From Komarekiella atlantica HA4396-MV6 (GTDB taxonomy: Bacteria; Cyanobacteriota; Cyanobacteriia; Cyanobacteriales; Nostocaceae): a stretch of 64,000 nt of DNA. The notes under the pieces were generated by a model. The model was not told the origin of the DNA. It did no database searches and saw only the letters and a program-made list of their open reading frames with translations. The DNA is taken from contig JAHHHK010000033.1 of the NCBI GenBank assembly GCA_019359395.1, forward strand, positions 1 to 64,000. The letters run 5' to 3'. A program made the translations under genes and the position numbers. This document shows positions 36,661 to 45,231 of the stretch, one piece after another; within the stretch, counting starts at the first letter, position 1; each line of letters opens with the position of its first letter.

Positions 36661-37902
36661 TCATCCTCCGCCAAGACAAACTTGTTCATAACTTTTACCA
36701 GCGATATCCCAAGTAAACTCTGTTTCTACCAGTTGTCTACCGTTGCGAGATAATTCCGAGCGCAGATATGCATTGTCAAATAGTTGACTAATAGTGTTGA
36801 CGTACTCGGCTGGCTTGTTTGCTCGTAATGCCCGTAATGATTTGCTAGCGCCATCTACAGATAGTCCTTCTAAGCCGCGATCGCTTGCCACTACAGGCAC
36901 ACCTGCTGCCATTGCCTCTAAAGTTTTATTTTTAATGCCAAACCCAGTTCGCATCGGCACAACGCAGATAGTTGATTTGTGTAAATACTCTACCATCGAA
37001 GGCACACGCCCAGTCACATTGATTCCCGGTTTTTCTTGAAGTGCTAAAACTTCTGGTGTTGGATGAGAACCGACAATATCGAAGGTTGTTTTAGGATAAT
37101 CTTTTTGGATTTTTGGCAAGACTTCATTGCTGAAAAAGCAAACAGCGTCTATGTTTGCCAAATTATCCATTGCGCCAATAAAAATTAAGCGATGTCCTCC
37201 TGGATCGGCGGTACGCCTAGGGAAAGAAACCAAATCTACGCCATTAGGAATTACTGTAATTTGACTATTTGGGTTGAATTCTTGCAGTTGAATTTTATCC
37301 TCTTCAGTTGTGACTACAATTTCCGAGAATTTAGAACAATAGCTTTGTTCATAACGACGCAGAAGCGGTAGGTTAATTTTGTCTCTGAGTACATTTTCAG
37401 AAATACCGATTGCTAGTTGGTTACGACAACTACCGTAAACAGAACTATGAACATTGACTATGGTTTTTAGCCGTTTCTGAAAATGCGATTGTACATAAAT
37501 TTCGTTAACGCTATGTTCGCAGGTAATCACATCACATTTTCCTAGCTGCACAAAGTTATCAACCCAGGCTTGCATCTCGACTGAATAGCGGTTGAGTACA
37601 CTTGGTGGTGTCCCTTGTTGTAGAAATATGCCAAAGCGTTGGATTTTCTTGAGTATTCCTGCGGTGGTTCCAGAATCTAGGGGGCGATCAAAAACTACTA
37701 GATGATCAACACAATCGCGCAATCCTGCTATTTCGTCGTCTGTAACATTGCGTTGGTGTAATCCGCCGCAGACATCGCGTTGAGTCACAAGGGTAATAGC
37801 ATGGCGTTGACTCAGATACTTAAGTAAATTAAATGTCCTCACCTGGGTTCCCCCACGCGTTGGCGGATAGGGAAAGGTAGAAGACAGCATTAAGATGTTC
37901 AT
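36661..37902 (-). CDS. Glycosyltransferase family 4 (GT-B)
   Basis: A 413-residue retaining-type glycosyltransferase. I start it at the ATG at 37902 (MNILMLSSTFPYPPTRGG), the expected first strand of a GT-B fold. The GGTQVR glycine loop follows. The C-terminal domain has VIPNGVDLVSF, LIFIGAMDNLANIDAV and the nucleotide-sugar motif GFGIKNKTLEAMAAGVPVV, with the EAMAAG Glu of family 4. It is divergent from the GT2 gene at 38140 and is similar in plan to the GT4 at 42296-43528, which closes the cluster. Sugar and acceptor are unknown. Confidence 0.9.
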   Translation of the reverse strand: MNILMLSSTFPYPPTRGGTQVRTFNLLKYLSQRHAITLVTQRDVCGGLHQRNVTDDEIAGLRDCVDHLVVFDRPLDSGTTAGILKKIQRFGIFLQQGTPPSVLNRYSVEMQAWVDNFVQLGKCDVITCEHSVNEIYVQSHFQKRLKTIVNVHSSVYGSCRNQLAIGISENVLRDKINLPLLRRYEQSYCSKFSEIVVTTEEDKIQLQEFNPNSQITVIPNGVDLVSFPRRTADPGGHRLIFIGAMDNLANIDAVCFFSNEVLPKIQKDYPKTTFDIVGSHPTPEVLALQEKPGINVTGRVPSMVEYLHKSTICVVPMRTGFGIKNKTLEAMAAGVPVVASDRGLEGLSVDGASKSLRALRANKPAEYVNTISQLFDNAYLRSELSRNGRQLVETEFTWDIAGKSYEQVCLGGG

Positions 37903-38139
37903 ACAAGTGATATCTAGTGAGTGGTACATACACCATGACTTCATTCCAGGCTAAATGTCATCACAAATATCCCTTATATATATTCGGAAAATTTTTATAA
38001 ATTAAAGCAAACAAAAAGCTAGTTAGCTATTGAGTCACAACAACAGTAAATTTACTGTATAGTTCCACCAAAAGTGTTGTTTTTACATAGAAGCCTAGGG
38101 CAAAATGTAACCATATTCAGATCCGACAGGAATATCAAG

Positions 38140-38937
38140 ATGCTTGTTTTTATAGTTCCAGTCAAAAGCAAATATGTTTCTACATCATGGGAAACTGTAT
38201 CTAAATTATTTGAAAGGTGTGTAAAATCAATCTGTAACCAAACTATAAACGACTTTAGAGTGATTGTTGTTTGCAATGAAAAGCCTGAGATAGAATTTAG
38301 CCATCCTCACATCACATATATTGAGCATAACTTTGAACTACAAGGCAAAGACTGGAAAAGCAAACAGTTAGATAAACTATCAAAATTTACAACGGGATTA
38401 ATCTATGCTCGGCAACTGAATCCATCCCATGTTATGTGTGTTGATGCTGATGACTGCGTAAGCAAATATTTAGCAGAGTTTGTTAATAGCAAACCTCAAG
38501 CCAATGGTTGGTTTATCAAAAAAGGCTACATTTATAATGAAGGTAGTAAACTCATACGTGTTATGAGGAAAGGTTTTGATCAATACTGCGGAACAAGCAA
38601 CATCATTAGATATGATTTATATAATGTACCTGAAATGGTTAGTGCTATATATGATAAAGAATATACACAATACATTTTTAATTCCTATCGTCATCGTGAC
38701 ATAACAAGTACTCTGGCAAAAAAAGGAACACCGCTTGAACCCCTACCTTTTCCTGGTGCTGTTTATATTAAAAATGGTGAAAATGTTTATTTTGGAGTTG
38801 CAAACAAAAATAAAGCACTACCGCTAAAATCAAGGCTTTTAAGAATGAAAGCATTATTAGATTATAGATGGTTGGTACAATCAACTCATGAAGAGTTTAG
38901 TTTGTATAAAATTAATAATATCTCACAATTTGCCTAA
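38140..38937 (+). CDS. Glycosyltransferase family 2-like protein
   Basis: A 265-residue GT-A type protein. Its first strand is MLVFIVPVKSKYV, the second RVIVVCNEKPE, and the DxD-type metal site is VMCVDADDCVSKYLAEF. The ATG at 38140 has an AGGA site nine bases upstream; the longer frame from 38074 adds residues with no family likeness. No membrane segment is present. It is AT-rich compared with the housekeeping genes, as is common for glycan-assembly genes, and is the first of four plus-strand genes of the cluster. Donor sugar unknown. Confidence 0.82.
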   Translation: MLVFIVPVKSKYVSTSWETVSKLFERCVKSICNQTINDFRVIVVCNEKPEIEFSHPHITYIEHNFELQGKDWKSKQLDKLSKFTTGLIYARQLNPSHVMCVDADDCVSKYLAEFVNSKPQANGWFIKKGYIYNEGSKLIRVMRKGFDQYCGTSNIIRYDLYNVPEMVSAIYDKEYTQYIFNSYRHRDITSTLAKKGTPLEPLPFPGAVYIKNGENVYFGVANKNKALPLKSRLLRMKALLDYRWLVQSTHEEFSLYKINNISQFA

Positions 38938-39243
38938 TCAATTTAAAATTCACGCCTATTCAAAAAGTTGGTAATTTTGCGAATCCCTTTACCTTGATGG
39001 ATATGGTAAAGAGAAAGTTACTATTAAGATGTTTATTTAATTGAATATCTGGGAATCCTAGCAAATAGAGCAACCAAAAAAATTGATGTTTTTTGGTTGT
39101 AGACTCATTTGTGGGGTATGTTTCATGCTTCAAGCTAGCCTACCTACCATTGCAACAGGTATACATACTTAATCATGTCATCCCCAATCTGTTTACATAA
39201 TTGCTAAAACTATTTATAACCTGGAAAAAAAGGATTTTGTCAA
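38938..39243. other. Intergenic region with AT-rich hairpins
   Basis: A perfect 11-bp stem (CAACCAAAAAA 39071-39081 / TTTTTTGGTTG 39089-39099) could act as a terminator in either direction. CTTTACC / GGTAAAG near 38988-39012 is a second weak hairpin. No gene is visible. Confidence 0.5.
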
Positions 39244-40263
39244 ATGGAATCTTTCGGTATTTACACCCTTGCGAATGATGTAGTCTATGATCAATTAGTA
39301 GCTTTGCTAAATAGCATTGAGATGAATGTTAATGCAGATATCCCAGTTTGTATTATTCCTTATGATGAACGACTAGACCGAGTTAAGCAAGAAATTAATT
39401 CTCGAAAGAACGTAATTTTGTTTGAGGATTGGGATGTGATTAAACGCTGGGAAGAATTTGCTCACCAAGTTTGGGCGGCTCATCCCAGAGAAAGAGAGAC
39501 AAAAGCATCGCGTCCTAGTTGGTACAAAAGTCATTTGCAAAGAAAGTTTGTCGCCTTTGAGGGTGTTTTTGAGCAATTTGTATTTTATGACGGTGATAGC
39601 TTGGCGATGAAGCCAGTTACGGATGTAATTGAAAAACTGGATAAGTATGATTTTGTTTTTGATGATTGGGAACATCTTAAGAGTAGAGCTGTAGCAGCTT
39701 TAGATATTTCGGTTATAGAGAAAACTGGGCTATATACGGAAGCTGATATTCGTCCTCAGCTGCATTGTTCTAGTTTTTTTGGGTCTAAACGAGGATTATT
39801 TACTGCTGACGAAATTGAAGTAATGAAGCAGCAATTAATTGACAAAAGAGAAATTGAGTGGATTAATGGACATGGATGGTGGGATGACGCTTTTTTGTTT
39901 AATTACATGACTTTGCGGTGCGATCGCCCCCTATTTAATTTTACACTCAGCCCTAATGGTCAAGATAGAACTGGCAATTGTGCCAATGCTGATCCCTTCG
40001 TAAATATCAATAATGTCCTTTACAATCAAGATGGATTAAAACCCATTCATCGTATTCACTACATGAGCTATTCCTCTAGTGATTTTGCTCGTTTATCTCA
40101 AGGGGAAGATGTCAATATTCTTTACAGAGATGAGTTTTTGTACTATCGTTTTCTCAAACAACCAGGACAAAGACCACAACAGCTAAAACCACCAGGTATG
40201 GCGTCAAAAACCAATCGATTTATCAAAAAGACTATCAAGAAAATTCAAAGAACTATCGCTTGA
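39244..40263 (+). CDS. Nucleotide-sugar transferase-like protein (Npun_R2821/R2823-like)
   Basis: A 339-residue protein with the layout of a GT-A glycosyltransferase: MESFGIYTLANDVVYDQLVA first strand, an acidic FVFYDGDSLAMKP (DxD-like) near residue 118, FDDWEHLK, and HGWWDDAFLFNYM, where the second acid pair sits. I recall a cyanobacterial family named after Nostoc punctiforme loci Npun_R2821/R2823 with this pattern. The C-terminus is a Lys/Gln-rich basic tail (FIKKTIKKIQRTIA) that may bind membranes. It is part of the glycosyltransferase cluster and is followed by a strong terminator. Confidence 0.75.
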   Translation: MESFGIYTLANDVVYDQLVALLNSIEMNVNADIPVCIIPYDERLDRVKQEINSRKNVILFEDWDVIKRWEEFAHQVWAAHPRERETKASRPSWYKSHLQRKFVAFEGVFEQFVFYDGDSLAMKPVTDVIEKLDKYDFVFDDWEHLKSRAVAALDISVIEKTGLYTEADIRPQLHCSSFFGSKRGLFTADEIEVMKQQLIDKREIEWINGHGWWDDAFLFNYMTLRCDRPLFNFTLSPNGQDRTGNCANADPFVNINNVLYNQDGLKPIHRIHYMSYSSSDFARLSQGEDVNILYRDEFLYYRFLKQPGQRPQQLKPPGMASKTNRFIKKTIKKIQRTIA

Positions 40264-40271
40264 ATTTAGCC

Positions 40272-40308
40272 GTATGGTGGTAATTTACCGCCATACATTT
40301 AATTTTTA
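40272..40308 (+). terminator. Terminator of the 39244-40263 gene
   Basis: An 11-bp stem (GTATGGTGGTA / TACCGCCATAC, one G-U) with a 3-base loop is followed by a T-rich tract (ATTTAATTTTTAATTG). Confidence 0.75.
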
Positions 40309-40341
40309 ATTGATACTATGACAGTAATTTATATATAAAAT

Positions 40342-41289
40342 ATGCCTAAAATTAGTGTTTGTATTCCTACTTTTAATCGTGCCTATCTCCTACCTTACGC
40401 CATTGAAAGTGTACTGAAGCAATCTGAACAAGACTTTGAATTAATTGTCTGTGATGACGGTTCTGGCGATGGTACACCTGAGTTAATGTCACAGTACACA
40501 GATAACCGCATTAAATACATTCGTCATCCGCAAAATATTGGCAAAAGCAATAATATGTGCTCTGGCTTTGATGCTGCAAGCGGCAAATATTTTTTGAAGT
40601 TTGATGACGATGATAGATTAACAACTGATTTTCTAGCACGTACTACTGCAATTTTTGAACAAGACTCTAGTATTGATTTTGTTGGTACAGACCATTGGAT
40701 AATCGATATTAATAATGTCCGCGATGGAGAGAAAACTCAAGAAAATTCTCGTCGCTGGGGTAGGACGAATTTACCAGTAGGTATCGTAGATAATTTGCTA
40801 GAAGTTGTATTTATTCACCAAAGTTTTCAAATTGGAGCAACATTATTTCGCCGTCAAACCTTGCAAGAATTAGGATTTATGTTACCTAATTTGCAAAATT
40901 GCGAGGATAACGATTTGTTCGTGCGGTTAGCTTTAGCTGGGAAAAAAGGCTATTACTTACCAGAGTTATTGATGGAATATCGCTATCACGCAGAACAGCA
41001 AGGTATTAATCGAGCTATTCCTTATTTATTTGATAAAATCCAATATTTAGAAAGTTATCACTTTGATTCACAGAGATTGGAGAAAATCCGAAAAAATCGA
41101 CTTGCTGAAACACAATTATTATTAGGTTTACGTTTAGTCGAAAAAGGTGAAACGCCAAAAGGCAGAGAACTAATTTTGGCGGGACAGTCTTTCTCAACTA
41201 CTAAAGCGTGGACTGGTTTAGGTCTATCGCTATTACCAGTTGGGTTACGAAGTAAGGCGTTTAGCGTGCTGCGACAAGCGCGAGGTTAG
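40342..41289 (+). CDS. Glycosyltransferase family 2 (GT-A)
   Basis: A 315-residue typical GT2. It starts MPKISVCIPTFNRAYLLPYA, then LIVCDDGSGDGTPE, the DxD-type site FLKFDDDDRLTTDF near residue 91, and a later NCEDNDLFVRLALAG with the general-base ED. The C-terminal part is helical and ends at a Gly/Leu-rich segment that could lie at the membrane. It lies between the Npun_R2821-like gene and the methyltransferase on the same strand. Sugar specificity cannot be read. Confidence 0.92.
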   Translation: MPKISVCIPTFNRAYLLPYAIESVLKQSEQDFELIVCDDGSGDGTPELMSQYTDNRIKYIRHPQNIGKSNNMCSGFDAASGKYFLKFDDDDRLTTDFLARTTAIFEQDSSIDFVGTDHWIIDINNVRDGEKTQENSRRWGRTNLPVGIVDNLLEVVFIHQSFQIGATLFRRQTLQELGFMLPNLQNCEDNDLFVRLALAGKKGYYLPELLMEYRYHAEQQGINRAIPYLFDKIQYLESYHFDSQRLEKIRKNRLAETQLLLGLRLVEKGETPKGRELILAGQSFSTTKAWTGLGLSLLPVGLRSKAFSVLRQARG

Positions 41290-41461
41290 TATTACTAAAT
41301 CCCAAGAAAAAACGAAAATTTTTTGCTTTAATTGGGATGCTCATAATGAAAGCAAATAGCTCCTAGACTAGCGAATTTGATATAAATAGGTCATAGTAGG
41401 GTGGCCATTACAATGCCCACTGTACAACTTGCTTCTCAATTTAAAAATAAATAACTGAATT

Positions 41462-42286
41462 ATGCTAGCACCTAAGATTATACCTTCTAAGTTTTTTATC
41501 TGGAACCAAAAGTACAAAGCACCTGTGGGAGCTTCATGGTGGTATCAATACACCAATTCCAAAATAACTGGAAACAATTTTGCTTGGCGTAATCGCTATA
41601 ACCTACCTAGTGAGTTAATTAAACAGATTGGCCCCTTTGGTTTTCAAATAAATAGCCTGACACGCATCTTTGAATATCCCTGGTGTTTTTTCGCCACACC
41701 CTTAGAGCCAGGTATGCGTGTAGTTGAAGTTGGGACTGGAGCTTCTGGTTTTCAATTTGTATTAGCTCAATGTAGTCTAGATGTTACTTCAGTTGACCCT
41801 CTGATTAATCCTAGCGAAAAAGTTGATTGGATATTTACTATTGAGCAGTTTCATAAATTGAATAATGTTTTTGGTGGTAAAGTTAAATTTATTCAGAATT
41901 TTTTACAAAACGCAAATTTGAAGAGTAATTATTACGATCGCATCTTTTCTATCTCTGCAATTGAACATATTCCACCAGAAGAGTTACCATCATTGGCGAA
42001 AGAAATCGAACGCCTTCTTAAACCCGGTGGCTGTTTTATAGCAACAATAGATTTGTTCTTAGATTGTTATCCATTTACCAGTAAGCCTTCCAATAAATAT
42101 GGTTCTAATATTTCAATTAGTTCTCTAGTTGAACACTCAGGATTAAAGCTGAAAATAGGTAATCCTGGAGAATTGTACGGCTATTCTGAGTTTGAACCAG
42201 ACAATATTCGTCAGCGTTTTGATGAATTTTTAGTCGTTGATAACGTTCTTACACAATGCATTGTGCTAGAAAAAACAGTCTATTAG
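41462..42286 (+). CDS. Class I SAM-dependent methyltransferase
   Basis: A 274-residue methyltransferase. Motif I is MRVVEVGTGASGFQFVLAQ near residue 82, with VTSVDPLIN as motif II acid. ISAIEHIPPEELPSLAKEIE is the post-motif IV region of methyltransferase type 11 enzymes and LLKPGGCFIATID is motif VI. About 75 residues precede the fold. Being inside a glycosyltransferase cluster, it probably methylates a sugar, lipid carrier or glycan, but this is inference. The next gene on the minus strand converges with only 9 bases between stops. Confidence 0.88.
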   Translation: MLAPKIIPSKFFIWNQKYKAPVGASWWYQYTNSKITGNNFAWRNRYNLPSELIKQIGPFGFQINSLTRIFEYPWCFFATPLEPGMRVVEVGTGASGFQFVLAQCSLDVTSVDPLINPSEKVDWIFTIEQFHKLNNVFGGKVKFIQNFLQNANLKSNYYDRIFSISAIEHIPPEELPSLAKEIERLLKPGGCFIATIDLFLDCYPFTSKPSNKYGSNISISSLVEHSGLKLKIGNPGELYGYSEFEPDNIRQRFDEFLVVDNVLTQCIVLEKTVY

Positions 42287-42295
42287 ATAACTTCT

Positions 42296-43528
42296 TCAAA
42301 ACAATTTGTGGATAGCCTTTTCCACCTTGCAACTAACTGCCTCCCAAGAGTATTCTGCTTGTACTAATTCATAAGCAGAACGAGCTAGTTTCTCTCCCAA
42401 AGAAGGGTCTGACCAGATTTGACATACTCCTGCAACTAACTCTTCTACCTCTCTAATTAGCAGGTGTTCGCCGTCTCTGGCGTTGATTCCCTCAGCGCCT
42501 TTAGCTGTACTAACAACAGGACAACCAGCAGCAAAGGCTTCTACAATTTTCAGGCGCGTACCTCCACCTTGAAGTAGTGGTACAACCATCACGCTTGCAG
42601 CAGCTAAATAGGGCCGCACATCTGGTACACTACCAGTAACGATAATTCCAGGCGATCGCTCAGCAGCATCCAGCATAAACTTAGTCGGACTGCGCCCCAC
42701 TAGCAGCAGACGGCTATCTGGGTATAGCTCCCGCAGCCGGGGATAGATTTGGTTAATCAGTAACTCAGCCGCCACTGTATTGGGTGAGTATGAAAGCTGA
42801 CCAAGAAAAAGTACATTCCGGCTGGTATTCTCTAATCTCGTCTCTGGGCTGTATTCACTGGAGCGCACACAGTCGTAGTGGGCTACATTGATACCGTTAG
42901 GTACAGCATAAGTGGGTGATACTTGTCCGTAAAACTGATTTATCAAGCTCACGTCATCTTCGCTGCATACCCATACTTGGCTCACTTGCTTGGTAAAGTC
43001 GCTTTCAATTGACTTGAGATGGTCTAACTGAATTTTGGCTTTTAACTTTGATCTTAAACCCTGAACTGCATGGTATCTCTGCTGCCATAGAGATGCTTCC
43101 ACGTTATGGTTATCGAAGATAATGTGACATTTATGTTTCTTGACCACATTCAAGTAAGGGTATAGCCACACCTCCTCAAGAACTACGACATCGGGCTGAA
43201 ATTTTGTCAAGGTTTCGTCTAATTCTTGAGCAGCAGTTTTTGTATAAGCCCAATCTGCATCTGGATGTCTGCGAGAGTTTAGCCACCACAACCGACTTTC
43301 TAAGTTTTCCCAGTTTGACCGATGTGTGGCAAAGTTGGAATGCTTCCATAGTGTAACCCCTGGTAGAGATGTACTTTTAGGAGTCCAGTTAGAGGCTGAA
43401 AAAACACCAACGGGGCCGAACTTCATCATAATATTGATGTTTTGCCAGGTACGTAAACTTGATCCACCCACAGGTGGATAAGGTACCTCTTTTGTGATAA
43501 ATAAAGTGCGAATCGAGGAAGTCGTCAC
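42296..43528 (-). CDS. Glycosyltransferase family 4 (GT-B)
   Basis: A 410-residue GT-B protein. The N-terminal glycine-rich loop is EVPYPPVGGSSLRTWQN and the acceptor half includes PDVVVLEEVWLYPYL. The C-terminal half has VPNGINVAHYD, NVLFLGQLSYSPNT, GIIVTGSVPDVRPYLAAASV and LQGGGTRLKIVEAFAAGCPVV, where the Glu of the family 4 nucleotide-sugar motif is kept. Its overall plan matches the GT4 at 36661-37902, suggesting duplicates framing the cluster. The start is the ATG at 43528; no ribosome site is clear. Confidence 0.9.
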   Translation of the reverse strand: MTTSSIRTLFITKEVPYPPVGGSSLRTWQNINIMMKFGPVGVFSASNWTPKSTSLPGVTLWKHSNFATHRSNWENLESRLWWLNSRRHPDADWAYTKTAAQELDETLTKFQPDVVVLEEVWLYPYLNVVKKHKCHIIFDNHNVEASLWQQRYHAVQGLRSKLKAKIQLDHLKSIESDFTKQVSQVWVCSEDDVSLINQFYGQVSPTYAVPNGINVAHYDCVRSSEYSPETRLENTSRNVLFLGQLSYSPNTVAAELLINQIYPRLRELYPDSRLLLVGRSPTKFMLDAAERSPGIIVTGSVPDVRPYLAAASVMVVPLLQGGGTRLKIVEAFAAGCPVVSTAKGAEGINARDGEHLLIREVEELVAGVCQIWSDPSLGEKLARSAYELVQAEYSWEAVSCKVEKAIHKLF

Positions 43529-43678
43529 TTAAGTATGTCTCCGATGATTACAAGTTATGCGGGAATGCATAGACCTATATATGAGAATTCCTCACGCAAA
43601 GGCGCAAAGAAAGACTGCAAACGCTAAGCAATGCCCCACAATTATGTAATACAAATACTCAATTAAGGGTTGGAGAAT

Positions 43679-44434
43679 CTACCTATTTTGTGGGATAGTT
43701 GGGGTAGGTTGGTAAGTTGGGCTAGATTTTAGTTGATTAATCACAAAAAATGTAGTAATAGCTAAGGTAATGGATACGATTGCGATCGCAAAACGATTAG
43801 CTTTCCAAAAGCTTAGTCTTCCTTGTGTATATGCAGTATTGGCTATATTTACTTCTTGCCTAGCCTCTTCCAAAATTGATTGGAGAGCATTTATCTGCTC
43901 ATCTTCTAATTTTGAAAATCTATCTTGCGTAAAAGCATTTTCTAGAATTTTTATCTTTTGTTCTGAAGATACTTGAGCAAGTTCTCTCTTGACAACCTCA
44001 AATGGATTACTTTGCTTTACAGGTTGCGATAATGGAGTTGGAGATTTTGGTTCAAAATGTTTTTGAGAAAATCTCTCTAGTTTCTCATACTTGGCTGGTT
44101 GTGAGGATGGAGTTTGAGAAATCGGCGGTTGAATCGAAGTATCTTGTTTAATCTCCTTTTTAGTAAAACTATACGAGTTATCTTGCTGTACAGGTATTGG
44201 TGATTGAGTTTGAGATTTTTGAGATTGAGTTGGGATACGCTGATTATTACTTATTTGATTTGTCTTAAATGACCATTTATATTCACTATCTTGGATAACC
44301 ATGTTCTTCAATGAAGAATACAGATAGTGGTTTACTTCCCGTCTCTCAACTCCCAGGATTTGAGCAATTTTTACTGCTCTTAGAGGAGTACCACGCTTTA
44401 ATATTTCAAGTATTTTGGATTCCAAATCATCCAT
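43679..44434 (-). CDS. Tail-anchored membrane protein with a Z-alpha-like winged helix
   Basis: A 251-residue protein with three parts. Residues 4-56 form a winged helix whose recognition helix RREVNHYLY aligns without gaps to KKEINRVLY of human ADAR1 Z-alpha. Asn35 and Tyr39 match the Z-form-contacting Asn173 and Tyr177, Arg31/Arg32 replace Lys169/Lys170, and Trp54 matches Trp195. Next is a Ser/Gln/Pro-rich linker (about 60-135). A helical segment (about 140-205) then leads to one membrane helix (about 213-233) and a short tail. It is the last gene of an operon after ParB-like and nuclease-ParA genes (42-base gap). No catalytic domain is visible. Z-DNA/RNA binding is inferred from the motif; an ordinary wHTH is the alternative. 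Confidence 0.7.
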   Translation of the reverse strand: MDDLESKILEILKRGTPLRAVKIAQILGVERREVNHYLYSSLKNMVIQDSEYKWSFKTNQISNNQRIPTQSQKSQTQSPIPVQQDNSYSFTKKEIKQDTSIQPPISQTPSSQPAKYEKLERFSQKHFEPKSPTPLSQPVKQSNPFEVVKRELAQVSSEQKIKILENAFTQDRFSKLEDEQINALQSILEEARQEVNIANTAYTQGRLSFWKANRFAIAIVSITLAITTFFVINQLKSSPTYQPTPTIPQNR

Positions 44435-44476
44435 GTTGACCCCGAATTATTATTTCAAATTAGCTATAAGTAAAAT

Positions 44477-45229
44477 TTAAATAAACAAGATGCGTGACCA
44501 GCTATCAACTATGTCTACCATTTTATCGCTACTTATACCTTTAACCTGTTTTTTGCCACTTGCAACCTTTACTCTTGCTAGTACATCTTTTAGAGATTCA
44601 AATCTTTTCTTTGTACGTTCTTTTTCTACGCTTTCAGCAACATGAACAGCTTTTTTATCAGTAAATCCAGCAGTCCTTAATCTAAAAGTCAGTTCTAGTA
44701 AACTTAAACTATTAAATGCATCTAATGGTGTAACTTGTTTGGGTATCTGGCTTTCAATCAACTTGAGAGTGTCGTATAACTTCTGTCTTTCTTGTCTTTC
44801 TTGGGCCAGTTCTAACCTTAAATCATTGATTTGCTTGGCAAACAAATGAGAGGGATTATTTGTTGAAATCGATTCTGAATTAGTTGTTTCAATTGGAGTC
44901 TTAATTTCTAGTTTTGCGACCGAATCAAATTTTCTAAACGCAGTTACTTGCTTGGATATTTTCTCCTCACTTTTAGGTGAAATTACAAAAGCATTGACCA
45001 TTTCGCATTGACGAGAATTTTTTTCTCTCGCTTTGACAGCAGCATAATATTCTAGGTATCCATCTACTACTATATAAGTTTCTAAGCCCGTAGCTTTTAA
45101 AATTAATGGTCTGATAATTCCTCCGCTTTCTATAATTATATCAGCAAGACTATTTACAGCATCATCTGTAAAGTTGGAACGAGAAACTTCACAAGTAATA
45201 TTTTTGACATCTACAGTATAAAACTCCAT
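44477..45229 (-). CDS. ParB-like protein with a possible C-terminal helix-hairpin-helix
   Basis: A 250-residue protein. Residues 5-85 fit the ParB N-terminal fold: SLADIIIESGGIIRPLILKA and YIVVDGYLEYYAAVKAREKN. The box that in ParB CTPases reads GERRxxA is here GYLEYYAA (57-64), with no arginines, so CTP binding is likely lost or changed. A variable middle with a Glu/Gln/Arg coil (about 125-150) follows. Then comes a helical C-terminus (about 170-245, FTDKKAVHVAESVEKERTKK, RFESLKDVLARV, GISSDKMVDIVDSW) that recalls helix-hairpin-helix DNA-binding domains. It starts 2 bases after the ParA stop, so it is translated in the same operon. No central ParB helix-turn-helix is seen. Confidence 0.75.
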   Translation of the reverse strand: MEFYTVDVKNITCEVSRSNFTDDAVNSLADIIIESGGIIRPLILKATGLETYIVVDGYLEYYAAVKAREKNSRQCEMVNAFVISPKSEEKISKQVTAFRKFDSVAKLEIKTPIETTNSESISTNNPSHLFAKQINDLRLELAQERQERQKLYDTLKLIESQIPKQVTPLDAFNSLSLLELTFRLRTAGFTDKKAVHVAESVEKERTKKRFESLKDVLARVKVASGKKQVKGISSDKMVDIVDSWSRILFI

Positions 45230-45231
45230 TA

